Below, one piece after another: positions 30,418-40,113 of a stretch of 64,000 bases of DNA. The translations under genes were made by a program, and so were the position numbers. Position 1 is the first letter of the stretch. Every line of letters begins with the position of its first letter. Source of the DNA: Paraburkholderia translucens (GTDB lineage: Bacteria > Pseudomonadota > Gammaproteobacteria > Burkholderiales > Burkholderiaceae); contig NZ_JAJITC010000002.1 in the NCBI RefSeq assembly GCF_020881035.1, forward strand, positions 124,001 to 188,000, given 5' to 3'. Under the pieces are notes generated by a model. That model made no database searches, had not been told where the DNA came from, and worked only from the letters and a program-made list of their open reading frames with translations.

Positions 30418-32109
30418 ATGAACAGGACAACCTTGCGCCAGGTAGCCGGGCCGGTCAGCTTCGTGCTGATCGTACTGGTGTGCTGGTTCGTGGCTGGCAT
30501 GGTCGCGGACCGGATGGTACAGCAAGAGCTGGACGCGGCGTTGCGCACCCAGCGGCAAATGTCCACGTCGATCGTCGACAACATGGCGGAAGTGATTGCC
30601 AGCGACCTCGCGATGTCCCGCGCCATCCCCGCAACCATGGCCGAAATGGACCTGGTCCAGCGCGCCCTGGCGCAATCGCAGAATTATGCCGCGAACAGCG
30701 AGGCGGCGGAACCCGCACTGCGTGCAGCCTTGCTGAAGGACCCGAAGATGGCCGCGGTCAGCAGGTTCCTGCACGAAGCGCAGGGCTTCTCCGGGCTCGA
30801 TCAGGTCTGGATCGTCAACGCGAACGGCATCTGCGTCGCGTCGAGCAGTTCGATGTCGGGCCCGGACGGCGCGCAGCAATCGTTCGTCGGGGTGGACATG
30901 CGGGCTCGCGGCTATCTGACCAACGCGCTACTCGGCGCGTTCTCCGAGGCCTACGGCGTCGGTCACACGACCGGCGAGCCGGGCATCTTCATTGCCGCAC
31001 CGGTCTATTCGAAGGGGCTCCTCGTCGGCGCGGTGGTCGCGAAGGTCGGCATCGCGCGCTTGCGCCACTGGGTCGCGCACGCGGGCACCTTCGTCTCCGA
31101 CGACAACGGCGTCATCATCATGGCGCACAACAGCGCGCTCGAAGGCCATGTGCTGCCGCACTCGCGCGTCACGCAGATGAGCCCCGCCGAGCGGCGCATC
31201 ATGTACCGCCGCGAGACGTTTCCCGACATGCTGATCCTCGAAGACACGCAGATGCGCGAGCAGGCGCCGTGGGTGCCGGCGGCGGCCGCCGCGCAGTTGT
31301 TCGGGATGATCGAACAGCCGGTCCCTGCGCTCTATCAGAACCGCGGCGGCCTGAACTCGGGGCTCTCCGCGCACCTGGTCGATCCGCTCGCGGCGTGGCC
31401 GGAGCTGCTGCGCAACCACAAGCGCGACCATCTGCTCGTGTTTCTGACGCTGGCCGGCACCGTCGCGCTCGCGTGGGTGATCACCGTATCCTACGTGCGC
31501 GAGCGGCGTCACCACCGCGCGACACGCGACCTCGCTGAGCAGTTGCAGTCGGCCAATACCCTGCTTTCGGCGGAAGCGCGGCAAGATTCGCTGACTGGCG
31601 CGCTGTCGCGGCGCTATTTCCTCGATCTGCTGCGCCACGAGATCGATCGCGCGCATGCGGGCCGCGAGCCGCTGTGCATGGCGATCGCCGATCTCGATCA
31701 CTTCAAGCAGATCAACGACCGCTTCGGCCATGCCGCCGGCGACCGCGCGCTCGAACATTTCGTCGATACTTGCCGCGCGGAGCTGCGCGTCTCCGACGCG
31801 ATCGGCCGGCTCGGCGGCGAGGAGTTCGGCCTGCTGCTGCCGGCCACCAATCTCACGGCGGGGCGCGAGGTGGTCGAGCGTCTGCGGCTGCGGTTGAAGG
31901 CGGTGCCCTCGCCGAGGCTGCCGCCATCGGTGGAACTGAGCGTGAGCATCGGCATCACCGAACTGTCGCCCGACGATCTGCCCGAGCGCATCATGAGCCG
32001 CGCCGATACCGCGCTGTACGCGGCGAAGACCGGCGGGCGCGATCGCACCGAGGCACTGCCGCCCGACGATACCGCGCCGCCCACGCGCACGGCGCTCAAT
32101 GCCTTGTGA
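30418..32109 (+). CDS. Diguanylate cyclase with dCache sensor
   Basis: 563 residues. N-terminal helix, about 300-residue periplasmic double-Cache sensor, second helix (LLVFLTLAGTVALAWVITV), then GGDEF domain with active GGEEF motif (GRLGGEEFGLLL) and an RVSD inhibitory I-site five residues before it. Makes c-di-GMP in response to an unknown small ligand. Start at 30418; upstream frame lacks a signal-anchor. The second c-di-GMP enzyme in the window. Confidence 0.93.
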   Translation: MNRTTLRQVAGPVSFVLIVLVCWFVAGMVADRMVQQELDAALRTQRQMSTSIVDNMAEVIASDLAMSRAIPATMAEMDLVQRALAQSQNYAANSEAAEPALRAALLKDPKMAAVSRFLHEAQGFSGLDQVWIVNANGICVASSSSMSGPDGAQQSFVGVDMRARGYLTNALLGAFSEAYGVGHTTGEPGIFIAAPVYSKGLLVGAVVAKVGIARLRHWVAHAGTFVSDDNGVIIMAHNSALEGHVLPHSRVTQMSPAERRIMYRRETFPDMLILEDTQMREQAPWVPAAAAAQLFGMIEQPVPALYQNRGGLNSGLSAHLVDPLAAWPELLRNHKRDHLLVFLTLAGTVALAWVITVSYVRERRHHRATRDLAEQLQSANTLLSAEARQDSLTGALSRRYFLDLLRHEIDRAHAGREPLCMAIADLDHFKQINDRFGHAAGDRALEHFVDTCRAELRVSDAIGRLGGEEFGLLLPATNLTAGREVVERLRLRLKAVPSPRLPPSVELSVSIGITELSPDDLPERIMSRADTALYAAKTGGRDRTEALPPDDTAPPTRTALNAL

Positions 32110-32275
32110 GGCCCCGACGCTCGCCACGGTACGCGACGCGTTGCTAATACTCTGCCGTTCAGCCAACTCATGCCGGCATCCGGCCCGCGCCGAAACGACG
32201 CCGAGCCTCCCGCAACGAAGCAGGTATCATCGATCCAGGATTGGATTGCCACTATCGCTCTAACGGGAGATTCGC

Positions 32276-32542
32276 ATGAAGGGAAATCTGGTGATCGTCT
32301 GTCGCGATCAGGACGCAGATGCATTCGACAATCTGCTCGCTGAATACGGCGCGTTCCAGACGCGTCTGTCGTCGACCGCGTGGTATCTGAAACTGGAGGT
32401 CGCGCCGGAACTGATTCAGGAGGAAATACTCGCGCGTCTCGGCAAATATACGACGCACTACATTTTCGAGGCGGAATCGGTGACGTGGAATACCGTGGAT
32501 AGCGAAACGGCGAATGCGTTGAATACGCTGTTTTCGGACTGA
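32276..32542 (+). CDS. Small protein, possible Cas2/SinR-like ferredoxin fold
   Basis: 88 residues preceded by GGGAGA. The pattern strand-helix-strand-strand-helix-strand (NLVIVCRD, AFDNLLAEYGAF, TAWYLKLE, PELIQEEILARL, THYIFEAE) resembles the Cas2/SinR-like fold. No Cas genes or CRISPR repeats are near, so a CRISPR role is not supported. Function unknown. Confidence 0.65.
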   Translation: MKGNLVIVCRDQDADAFDNLLAEYGAFQTRLSSTAWYLKLEVAPELIQEEILARLGKYTTHYIFEAESVTWNTVDSETANALNTLFSD

Positions 32543-32601
32543 TCTCTCCCCGCTCGCGATGCCGACGCCCCGTGCCCGCATCGCGACTCGAATACCCCGT
32601 A

Positions 32602-33918
32602 CTACCAGGCGCTTTCCGAAGCCGCCGCAACCCTCGGCAGCACTTCGAACGGAAAACTCATCAATACCCGCAAGCCGCGGCCGCCGTAATTGCCGATCTC
32701 CCATTCACCGCCTGCGCGCCGCACGAGCCGCTCGACGATTGCCAGACCCAGTCCGCTATGGCCGTTGCCGCCGCGAGCCGGATCGAGCCGCACGAACGGC
32801 CGGCTCGCGTTGATCAGATCCTGCGCGGCGATGCCGTGACCGTTGTCGCTAATGGATAGCGTAAAACCCTGGGGCGTGCGCGCGGTCGCGACGACCACCG
32901 GCGGCGCGCCATACGCATGCGCGTTGTCGAGCAGGTTCGACAGGATCCGGTCGAGCGTGGCGGCGGGCAACACAAACGACGGCCCCGCGTTCAGTTCCGT
33001 CTGCACGGTCGGCGCGCCGGCCGCGACCGCCCTGTAGCTGCGCACGACACGCTCGCACTGCGCATCCACTTCCACGGGTTCGCTGCGGTCCGCGCCGTCG
33101 TGCGCGAACACCAGGAACTGCTCGACGATATGCGTCATCGAATCGACGTCGCGCACGACGCCGTCGCGCGTCTTCGCGTCGTCCATCATTTCGGCGCGCA
33201 GCCGCAGCCGCGCGAGCGGCGTCTTCAGATCGTGCGCCACACCGGCCAGCATCACGGCGCGATCGTGCTCGGTGCGCCCGACTTCCTGCACCATCTGATT
33301 GAAACCGTGCGTGAGTTGCCGCAGTTCGCGCGGGCCGCGCTCGGGCACCGGCGGCACCGGCAGCCCGCGACCGAAGCGTGTGACCGCCTGCGCGAGCGAG
33401 CGCAGCGGCTGCTGCAACGCCCACGCGGCGAACAGTGCCGCCATTACCGCGAAAGAGAAGATGATGGCGAGCCATAGCACCGTGCGGTCGAGCGAGCGCG
33501 GCATGCGCAACGGCTGCGCCGGCACCACGATCCAGTTCTGGTCGGTCGTGGCGCGCACCCACAGCATGGGCGGACCGCCCGGCGAGCCGACGCGCACCTG
33601 GGTGCCGGCCGGCATGCGGTCGCGCACGTCCTCGACGAAATGCTCGAGCGATGCCGGCATGTTCGGGTTGACCGCCGGCACGTCCGGGCTCGCCGGGTCG
33701 ACGAGTTTCACGCGAGACGGCAACGGTTGATCCGGTGTGCGGGCGACGTGCTGACGCACCGCGTCGACGAGAAAGGTCGCTTCCTCGACCGCGTAGCGCG
33801 TTTGCAGTTGCGTGCGTTCGAGGCGCATTAGCCCATACCACGCGAAATGCGACAGCATCAGCACCGCGACGACGAGCAGCGCGAGCCGCCCGAACAGCGA
33901 ATCAATGGGCCGACGCAT
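32602..33918 (-). CDS. EnvZ-type sensor histidine kinase
   Basis: 438 residues. Two membrane helices (about 12-30 and 147-168) flank a periplasmic sensor. HAMP follows, then H-box VAHDLKTPLARLRLRAE with His229, N-box LLDNAHAYG, and ATP lid SDNGHGI, SGLGLAIVERL. Overlaps the 3' end of its regulator by 17 bases. Senses envelope conditions; target inferred to include the divergent Spy-like gene. Confidence 0.93.
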   Translation of the reverse strand: MRRPIDSLFGRLALLVVAVLMLSHFAWYGLMRLERTQLQTRYAVEEATFLVDAVRQHVARTPDQPLPSRVKLVDPASPDVPAVNPNMPASLEHFVEDVRDRMPAGTQVRVGSPGGPPMLWVRATTDQNWIVVPAQPLRMPRSLDRTVLWLAIIFSFAVMAALFAAWALQQPLRSLAQAVTRFGRGLPVPPVPERGPRELRQLTHGFNQMVQEVGRTEHDRAVMLAGVAHDLKTPLARLRLRAEMMDDAKTRDGVVRDVDSMTHIVEQFLVFAHDGADRSEPVEVDAQCERVVRSYRAVAAGAPTVQTELNAGPSFVLPAATLDRILSNLLDNAHAYGAPPVVVATARTPQGFTLSISDNGHGIAAQDLINASRPFVRLDPARGGNGHSGLGLAIVERLVRRAGGEWEIGNYGGRGLRVLMSFPFEVLPRVAAASESAW

Positions 33919-34627
33919 GCTGCTCGCCGTCCGGCACGAACACGTAACCGCGGCCGCGCACCGTATGGATGAAGCGCGGCGTGGACGGGTCGGTCTCGAG
34001 GATGCGGCGCAGGCGCCACACCTGCACGTCGATGCCGCGGTCGGTGCCGTCGTACTCGGGACCGTGCAGCAGTTCCAGCAGGCGCTCGCGCGTGAGCGTG
34101 CGCATGGGGTGATTGACGAAAATCTTCAGTAGCGCGAACTCGCTGCCCGACAGCGTGAGCGGCTTGTCTTCGAGATGCAGCGTGCGTGAGTGGAAATCCA
34201 GCGTGAAGCGGCCGAAGCTGAACGGCTCGCGCTGCTCTGGCGCCGCCGCCGACGGCAGCGTGCGGCGGCGGCGCAGCACCGCCTGCACGCGCGCGAGCAA
34301 TTCGCGCGGATTGAACGGCTTGCCGAGGTAGTCGTCCGCGCCGAGTTCAAGACCGACGATACGGTCGACGTCGTCCGCGCGCGCGGTCAGCATGATGACT
34401 GGGATATCGTCGCCCGACGCGCGCAGCTTGCGCAGCGCGGTGAGACCGTCCACGCCCGGCATCATCAGGTCCAGCACGATGAGGTCGGGGCGCTCGCGTT
34501 CGAGGCGCCGTTCGAGCGAGCCCGCGTCGTGCAGCACCGATACTTCGATGCCCTGACGGGCGAGATAGTCGCGCAACAGATCGCGAAGTTCGACGTCGTC
34601 GTCGACGACCAGGATTTGAGTAGCCAT
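33902..34627 (-). CDS. OmpR-family response regulator
   Basis: 241 residues. Receiver with Asp53 (LIVLDLMMPG) and K in LGKPFNPRELLAR; C-terminal winged helix (LTLSGSEFALLKIFVNHPMRTLTRERLLELL...DVQVWRLRRILE). Start at 34627, MATQILVVDDD. Works with the kinase encoded downstream. Tandem repeats upstream (34684-34727) look like its binding sites. Confidence 0.94.
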   Translation of the reverse strand: MATQILVVDDDVELRDLLRDYLARQGIEVSVLHDAGSLERRLERERPDLIVLDLMMPGVDGLTALRKLRASGDDIPVIMLTARADDVDRIVGLELGADDYLGKPFNPRELLARVQAVLRRRRTLPSAAAPEQREPFSFGRFTLDFHSRTLHLEDKPLTLSGSEFALLKIFVNHPMRTLTRERLLELLHGPEYDGTDRGIDVQVWRLRRILETDPSTPRFIHTVRGRGYVFVPDGEQHASAH

Positions 34628-34683
34628 GGAATGAAGTTTAACGCGCGGTAGAAAGGGTTTTGGTTTTCCGAACCGCCTCAAGG

Positions 34684-34748
34684 GTTACTGGGTGTTACCG
34701 TGAAAGGCACACGTAATTGCTGGTAATCGCCACGACGCGACGCGTAAC
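34684..34748. promoter_or_regulatory. Tandem direct repeats, likely response-regulator sites
   Basis: GTTAC at 34684 and 34694, then GTAAT at 34713 and 34723, each pair exactly 10 bases apart, and a further GTAAC at 34744. One-turn spacing is what OmpR/PhoB-type dimers bind. The region separates the regulator gene from the divergent Spy-like gene. Confidence 0.55.
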
Positions 34749-34845
34749 ACAGCGGCCAGTGCGGTTCTCTACGCTGTGGCTTACCGAGTGCAGGCGATCC
34801 CACGACCGGTTGCATCGTCGGCTATTCCATTACAAGGAGCCTCAT

Positions 34846-35370
34846 ATGTCCACCAAAAAGACGTCGCGCGTTCTCGCCGTTGCCGTAACCGCTCTCGCCA
34901 TCGGGGCAGGCGCCGCTTATGCCGCTCAACCCACCCACGGCGGCCCCGGCGGCTGGCACGGCCACTTCATGCAGGAACTGACCCAACTCCACGACCAGTT
35001 GAAGCTGAACGCGGATCAGGAAAAGCTATGGCAAAACGCGCTCGACACGATGAAGCAGAACCGCGAAGCGATGCGCGCCAACCACGAGCAGGCTCGCGAC
35101 CAGTTCAAGGCCGCGCAGCAGCAGCCGATCCTCGATTTGAACGCAATGGCTGCAACGCATCAGCAGATCGAGCAGAAGGACGCGCAACTGCGTCAGCAAA
35201 CCACCGACGCCTGGCTCAAGTTCTATAACGGCCTGAACGACCAGCAGAAGACCACCGTCAGCACCGCCCTCAAGAAGCGCTTCGCGCGAATGGAGCAGCG
35301 TCACGAGAAGATGCGCGAGCGCTGGGAGCATCAGAACGGTGCGGCCTCGGCTCCGGCCGCCACTCAGTAA
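34846..35370 (+). CDS. Spy/CpxP-like periplasmic protein
   Basis: 174 residues. Signal peptide ending AAYAAQ, a Gly/His-rich stretch, then long charged helices with the LTxxQ-type pattern (KLNADQEKLWQNALDTM; GLNDQQKTTVSTALKKR). Such proteins are envelope-stress chaperones induced by two-component systems. AAGGAG precedes the start. Divergent from the OmpR/EnvZ pair. Confidence 0.85.
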   Translation: MSTKKTSRVLAVAVTALAIGAGAAYAAQPTHGGPGGWHGHFMQELTQLHDQLKLNADQEKLWQNALDTMKQNREAMRANHEQARDQFKAAQQQPILDLNAMAATHQQIEQKDAQLRQQTTDAWLKFYNGLNDQQKTTVSTALKKRFARMEQRHEKMRERWEHQNGAASAPAATQ

Positions 35371-35421
35371 GCGGCGCAGCGCATCCGCGAGGCGGGACAG
35401 GGAGGATGCCCCGCAAGTGGA

Positions 35422-35455
35422 AAAACGCCACGGAAGAGGTTTTCCGTGGCGTTTT
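35422..35455. terminator. Bidirectional terminator between Spy-like gene and pirin
   Basis: AAAACGCCACGGAA pairs perfectly with TTCCGTGGCGTTTT, loop GAGGTT. Serves the two convergent genes. Confidence 0.88.
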
Positions 35456-35496
35456 CGTTGGGCGCTGTTCGCAGCTTTACGCGCGGGCCATGCGAA

Positions 35497-36207
35497 TCAG
35501 CCGTTCAACAGACCGAGGTCGAACAGCAACACTTCGGCGTTCTCTCCTTTTTCGAGCGTGACCGCGTCGACGTCGCTGAGCTTCGCGGCATCGCCCGCCC
35601 CGAGCACCGTACCGTTCACGTTTAGCGTGCCGCGCGCAACGTGCAGATAGGCGAGCCGTCCCGCGGGCAGCGCGAACGATGCGTGTTCGGCCCCGTCGAA
35701 CAGGCCCGCGTAGATCGACGCGTCCGCGTGGATCGTCACCGAGCCGTCGCGGCCATCGGGCGAGGCGATCACGCGCAGGCGGCCGCGCTTGCTGTCGGCG
35801 TCGAACCGCTTTTCCTCGTAGCCGGGTTGGTCGCCCGCGCGGCGCGGAATGATCCAGATCTGCAGCAGGTGCACGAGTTCGTCGCGCGACGCGTTGAACT
35901 CGCTATGCTGCACGCCAGTGCCGGCGCTCATGCGCTGCACGTCGCCGGGACGGATCGTCGAGCCGTTGCCCATACTGTCACGGTGCGCGAGCGCGCCTTG
36001 GAGCACATATGTGACGATCTCCATGTCGCGATGACCGTGGGTGCCGAAACCCTCGCCGCCGGCGATACGGTCCTCGTTGATCACCCGCAGCGGCCCGAAA
36101 TGCACGTGCTGCGGGTCACGGTAATCGGCAAACGAGAAGCTGTGGTAAGAGTCGAGCCAGCCGTGGTTGGCGTGGCCGCGTTCTTCGGAGCGGCGAATCT
36201 CGATCAT
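35497..36207 (-). CDS. Pirin family protein (YhhW-like)
   Basis: 236 residues. Cupin with metal-binding [22 protein letters not shown] and HSEFN residues, as in E. coli YhhW (quercetinase activity in vitro). A cytoplasmic enzyme or redox regulator. No genes nearby suggest a flavonoid pathway. Confidence 0.92.
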   Translation of the reverse strand: MIEIRRSEERGHANHGWLDSYHSFSFADYRDPQHVHFGPLRVINEDRIAGGEGFGTHGHRDMEIVTYVLQGALAHRDSMGNGSTIRPGDVQRMSAGTGVQHSEFNASRDELVHLLQIWIIPRRAGDQPGYEEKRFDADSKRGRLRVIASPDGRDGSVTIHADASIYAGLFDGAEHASFALPAGRLAYLHVARGTLNVNGTVLGAGDAAKLSDVDAVTLEKGENAEVLLFDLGLLNG

Positions 36208-36761
36208 GGGGAGTCTCCCGGTAACTGTTCAATCAGAGCGATGCCGGCAATGTAGAGGCTGCGCGGCCACTTAACAATCGTGCGCGGCCGCACCGGAGCG
36301 TTCCATCGATGCAAGCAATCGGGCGCGGCGCGACTGTCGAGTCCGGCGCCGGGAAAACCGCACCGGCGTCGCTCACGCGGCACGCCGTACGCGGCGACTT
36401 GTCGCTCGCTGCCGTCCAGCACTGGCACCTTGCCGCTCTTCGGGTAAAATACCGCGCTTTTTAAGACGCGTGGACGTCCCGCGGGACCTTCGGGACACTC
36501 CGGCAGCCCTCGCCGGGATGGCGGCAAGCACCGCGCGGCGGGGCTTCGGCTCGCGCTGCACCCTGGCAAGGCGCACCCGATAAGCACCGAACGCGCCGGA
36601 TCACCGCGCCGTGCCGAACGAATCGCCCGCGAAGGACGACGAGAGCGCGGCGACATCCCGGCGGCACGGCAATTTTGACCGCCTAGAATAGCGACCGTCG
36701 GCCTTGGGCCGGCGCGCGTCGAGTCGAATCATCGCGACGATCAGTTTGATTCAGGAGAATT
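36208..36761. promoter_or_regulatory. 554-base region between pirin and amino acid transporter
   Basis: Contains a plausible plus-strand promoter, CTGGCA (36422-36427), 17 bases, TAAAAT (36445-36450), and a perfect palindrome GTCCCGCGGGAC (36476-36487) just after the predicted start. This would give the transporter a leader of about 300 bases. No RNA family was recognised in it and an open frame on the minus strand looks non-coding. Confidence 0.4.
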
Positions 36762-37538
36762 ATGAAGAAGTTCGCACTGTGCGTGGCTCTGGCAGTCATG
36801 GCCACCGGAGTGATGGCGAAGGAATGGAAAACGGTGCGCATCGGGGTCGACGCCAGTTATCCGCCCTTCGAATCGAAGGCGCCTGACGGCAGCATCGTCG
36901 GTTTCGATGCCGACTTGACTCGCGCGCTGTGCGCGAAGATGAACGTGAAGTGCGTATGGGTCGCGCAGGATCTCGACGGCATCATTCCGGCGCTGAAGGC
37001 ACGCAAGTTCGACGCGATCATTTCCTCGCTCAGTGTCACCGACCAGCGGCGCGAGCAGATCGACTTCTCCGACAAGCTGTTCGACGCGCCCGCGCGCATG
37101 ATCGCGAAGACCGGTTCGCCGCTTCTGCCCGCCCCTGAATCGCTGAAAGGCAAGCACGTCGGCGTCGAGCAGGGTTCGACGCAGGAGCAGTATGCGAAGG
37201 CCTGGTGGGAACCGAAAGGCGTGATCGTCGTGTCGTACCAGAATCAGGACCAGGTGTATGCGGATCTCACGTCGGGCCGCCTCGATGCCGCGCTGCAGGA
37301 TGAAGTGCAGGCCGACGTCGGCTTTCTGAAGACCCCGCGTGGCAAGGGCTTCGCCTGGGCCGGTCCGGAAGTGAACGATCCGAAGACGATCGGTGAAGGC
37401 ACCGCGATCGGTCTGCGCAAGGGCGATACCGATCTGAAAGCGAAGTTCAACCAGGCGCTGGCCGAGGTTCATCAGGACGGCACGTTCAAAAAGCTCGAAA
37501 AACACTACTTCGACTTCGATATTTATCCTGGGCGTTGA
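36762..37538 (+). CDS. Periplasmic basic amino acid-binding protein (HisJ/ArgT-like)
   Basis: 258 residues. Signal peptide MKKFALCVALAVMATGVMA, then family-3 solute-binding fold: RIGVDASYPPFE, GFDADLTRALC, DFSDKLFDAPARMIAK, VGVEQGSTQEQYAK. Closest in pattern to lysine/arginine/ornithine or histidine binders. CAGGAG precedes the start. First gene of a four-gene ABC operon. Confidence 0.92.
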   Translation: MKKFALCVALAVMATGVMAKEWKTVRIGVDASYPPFESKAPDGSIVGFDADLTRALCAKMNVKCVWVAQDLDGIIPALKARKFDAIISSLSVTDQRREQIDFSDKLFDAPARMIAKTGSPLLPAPESLKGKHVGVEQGSTQEQYAKAWWEPKGVIVVSYQNQDQVYADLTSGRLDAALQDEVQADVGFLKTPRGKGFAWAGPEVNDPKTIGEGTAIGLRKGDTDLKAKFNQALAEVHQDGTFKKLEKHYFDFDIYPGR

Positions 37539-37631
37539 ACGAAACAGGCACGATACGCAGTAGCAAGCCGGCGCAGGCCGGCGGCAGTCACAGTGTCAGT
37601 ATGAGCACCCGGCAGTAGATTCAAAACAAAC

Positions 37632-37709
37632 CGGGACGCAAGTCCCGAAAAGCGCGCTGCAGGAGCGCCCACGTTTCTGCAGCATGATTTGCACAGCGGC
37701 ACGCTGTGC
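37632..37709 (+). promoter_or_regulatory. Intercistronic stem-loops, binding protein to permease
   Basis: CGGGAC-GCAA-GTCCCG (37632-37647, GNRA loop) and GCACAGCG-GCA-CGCTGTGC (37691-37709). In the 267-base gap; likely to stabilise the 5' mRNA so the binding protein is made in excess. Confidence 0.5.
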
Positions 37710-37805
37710 GCCGCGAATCACGGGCGAAACCGCTCGCCCCAAACGCGGCGCAACGCGGGCCGCGTCTTTCGCGGCGCGCGAAGAGCGCATCGTCAAGGAC
37801 TACCT

Positions 37806-38495
37806 ATGCTCCTCCAAGGCTACGGCCCGCTGCTTCTCAGCGGCACCTGGCAAACCGTCAAGCTGGCGGTGTTCTCGCTCGTGCTCGCTTTCGTGCTCGG
37901 CCTGCTCGGCGCGGCGGCGAAATTGTCGAAGAACCGCCTCTCGAACGGCATCGGCACCGTGTACACCACGCTCGTGCGCGGCGTGCCCGATCTCGTGCTG
38001 ATGCTGCTGCTGTTCTATAGCATTCAGATCTGGCTCAACAACCTGACGGATGCGTTCGGCTGGAACCAGATCGACATCGACCCGTTCGTGGCCGGCGTCG
38101 CCGTGCTCGGCTTCATCTATGGCGCGTACTTCACCGAGACGTTCCGCGGCGCGTTTCTCGCGGTCCCTCGCGGTCAGCTCGAAGCGGGCGCGGCCTACGG
38201 CATGACGAGCTGGCAGGTGTTCTCGCGCGTGATGTTCCCGCAGATGATGCGCTTCGCGCTGCCTGGCATCGGCAATAACTGGCAGGTGATGGTCAAGGCA
38301 ACCGCGCTCGTGTCGATCATCGGTCTCGCCGACGTCGTCAAGGCTTCGCAGGATGCCGGCAAAGGCACGCTGCGATTCTTCTTCTTCACCCTGCTCGCGG
38401 GAGCGATCTATCTCCTCATCACCACAGTGTCGAACTTCGTGCTGATGTACCTCGAAAAGCGTTACTCGACCGGCGTGCGAAAGGCGGATCTATGA
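37806..38495 (+). CDS. hisQ: Amino acid ABC permease (HisQ-like)
   Basis: 229 residues, five helices. EAA loop GQLEAGAAYGMTSWQVFSRV is typical of polar amino acid permeases. Start at 37806 follows AAGGAC; the open frame begins earlier but lacks family sequence. ATGA overlap with the next permease. Confidence 0.92.
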   Translation: MLLQGYGPLLLSGTWQTVKLAVFSLVLAFVLGLLGAAAKLSKNRLSNGIGTVYTTLVRGVPDLVLMLLLFYSIQIWLNNLTDAFGWNQIDIDPFVAGVAVLGFIYGAYFTETFRGAFLAVPRGQLEAGAAYGMTSWQVFSRVMFPQMMRFALPGIGNNWQVMVKATALVSIIGLADVVKASQDAGKGTLRFFFFTLLAGAIYLLITTVSNFVLMYLEKRYSTGVRKADL

Positions 38496-39205
38496 TCGAG
38501 ATCATTCAGCAATATTGGCGTAACTATCTCTTCAGCGACGGCTACCGCTTCACCGGCGTCGCCATCACGTTGTGGCTACTGGTCGTGTCGATCGGCCTCG
38601 GCTTCTGCCTGTCGGTGCCGCTCGCGGTCGCACGCGTATCGAAGAAGAAATGGCTCGCGGGCCTCGTGTGGCTGTATACGTATATCTTCCGCGGCACACC
38701 GCTCTATGTGCAGTTGCTGCTGTGCTACACGGGTCTTTACAGTCTCGAGATCATCCGCAACAACGAGCTGACCAACGCGTTTTTCCGCGACGGCATGAAT
38801 TGCACGCTGCTCGCGTTCACGCTCAACACCTGCGCCTACACGACCGAGATCTTCGCGGGCGCGATCAAGGCGACGCCTTATGGGGAGATCGAAGCGGCGC
38901 GCGCGTACGGCATGTCGTCGTTCACGCTGTACCGGCGCGTCATTCTGCCGTCGGCGCTGCGCCGCGCACTGCCCTACTACAGCAATGAAGTGATCCTGAT
39001 GCTGCACGCGACCACCGTCGCGTTCACGGCCACGGTGCCGGACATCCTGAAGATCGCCCGCGACGTGAACTCCGCGACGTATCAGTCGTTCAACGCGTTC
39101 GGCATCGCCGCGCTGCTGTATCTGTGTATTTCTTTCGCGCTCGTGTGGCTGTTCCGCCGCGCCGAGCGTCGCTGGCTCGCTTACCTGCGGCCGCAAGGCA
39201 AGTAA
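38492..39205 (+). CDS. hisM: Amino acid ABC permease (HisM-like)
   Basis: 237 residues. EAA loop GEIEAARAYGMSSFTLYRRV; FRGTPLYVQLLLCYTGLY matches HisM. Forms a heterodimer with HisQ. Starts within the stop codon of hisQ, so translation is coupled. Confidence 0.92.
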   Translation: MIEIIQQYWRNYLFSDGYRFTGVAITLWLLVVSIGLGFCLSVPLAVARVSKKKWLAGLVWLYTYIFRGTPLYVQLLLCYTGLYSLEIIRNNELTNAFFRDGMNCTLLAFTLNTCAYTTEIFAGAIKATPYGEIEAARAYGMSSFTLYRRVILPSALRRALPYYSNEVILMLHATTVAFTATVPDILKIARDVNSATYQSFNAFGIAALLYLCISFALVWLFRRAERRWLAYLRPQGK

Positions 39206-39244
39206 CTGCGCGTCCCTGGACAAGCAAGCTCGTTAAGGATCCTG

Positions 39245-40024
39245 ATGAATTCCAAGAAGCAGAAGCTCTTCGTCGACGAGCTTCACAAAAAGTACGGCGA
39301 CAACGAAGTCCTCAAGGGCGTGTCGCTGAAAGCCAATGCCGGCGACGTGATCAGTGTGATCGGTTCGTCCGGCTCGGGCAAGAGCACGATGCTCCGCTGC
39401 ATCAACTTTCTCGAACAGCCGAACGCGGGGCGCATTGTCGTGGACGGCGAGGAAGTGCGCACGCAGACCGCCAAGGACGGCGCGTTGCGCGTGTCGGACC
39501 CGAAGCAGTTGCAGCGCGTGCGCACGAAGCTCTCGATGGTGTTCCAGCATTTCAATCTGTGGTCGCACATGAACGTGCTCGAGAACATCATCGAGGCGCC
39601 GGTGCACGTGCTCGGTTTGAAGCGCAAGGAGGCCGAGGACCGCGCGCGCGAATATCTCGAGAAGGTCGGTCTCGCGCCGCGTCTCGAGAAGCAGTACCCG
39701 TCGCATCTGTCGGGCGGCCAGCAGCAGCGCGTCGCGATTGCGCGGGCTCTGGCGATGCATCCCGACGTGATGCTGTTCGACGAACCGACCTCCGCGCTCG
39801 ACCCGGAGCTCGTCGGCGAAGTGCTGAAGGTGATGCAGAAGCTCGCCGAGGAAGGCCGCACGATGATCGTCGTGACGCACGAAATGGGCTTCGCGCGCAA
39901 CGTGTCGAATCATGTGATGTTCCTGCATCAGGGCCGCGTCGAGGAAGAAGGCCATCCTGACGAAGTGTTCCGGAACACGAGGAGCGAACGTTTGAAGCAA
40001 TTCCTGTCGGGTAGTCTCAAATAA
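39245..40024 (+). CDS. hisP: Amino acid ABC ATPase (HisP-like)
   Basis: 259 residues. Walker [10 protein letters not shown], signature [15 protein letters not shown], Walker [17 protein letters not shown], switch His in [10 protein letters not shown]. The insert [20 protein letters not shown] is typical of HisP. Last gene of the operon; a terminator follows at 40088. Confidence 0.94.
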   Translation: MNSKKQKLFVDELHKKYGDNEVLKGVSLKANAGDVISVIGSSGSGKSTMLRCINFLEQPNAGRIVVDGEEVRTQTAKDGALRVSDPKQLQRVRTKLSMVFQHFNLWSHMNVLENIIEAPVHVLGLKRKEAEDRAREYLEKVGLAPRLEKQYPSHLSGGQQQRVAIARALAMHPDVMLFDEPTSALDPELVGEVLKVMQKLAEEGRTMIVVTHEMGFARNVSNHVMFLHQGRVEEEGHPDEVFRNTRSERLKQFLSGSLK

Positions 40025-40087
40025 TAAGATTAACCTCGACTGTTTATGATGCGAATCGCATCTGAAATGTAGTCGGAGTAGTTTTAC

Positions 40088-40113
40088 AAGGCGCTTACGA
40101 GCGCCTTTTTTAT
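40088..40113 (+). terminator. Terminator of the hisJQMP-like operon
   Basis: AAGGCGCT-TACG-AGCGCCTT followed by a T run. Confidence 0.88.

Noticed and set aside
32276..32542. CRISPR-associated function for the Cas2-like small gene
   Set aside because: No repeats, spacers or other Cas genes anywhere in the window.
36204..36656. Minus-strand 150-codon frame overlapping pirin start by four bases
   Set aside because: Looks like an operon partner, but the sequence is Arg/Pro/Ser-rich without structure and covers the likely promoter of the transporter operon.
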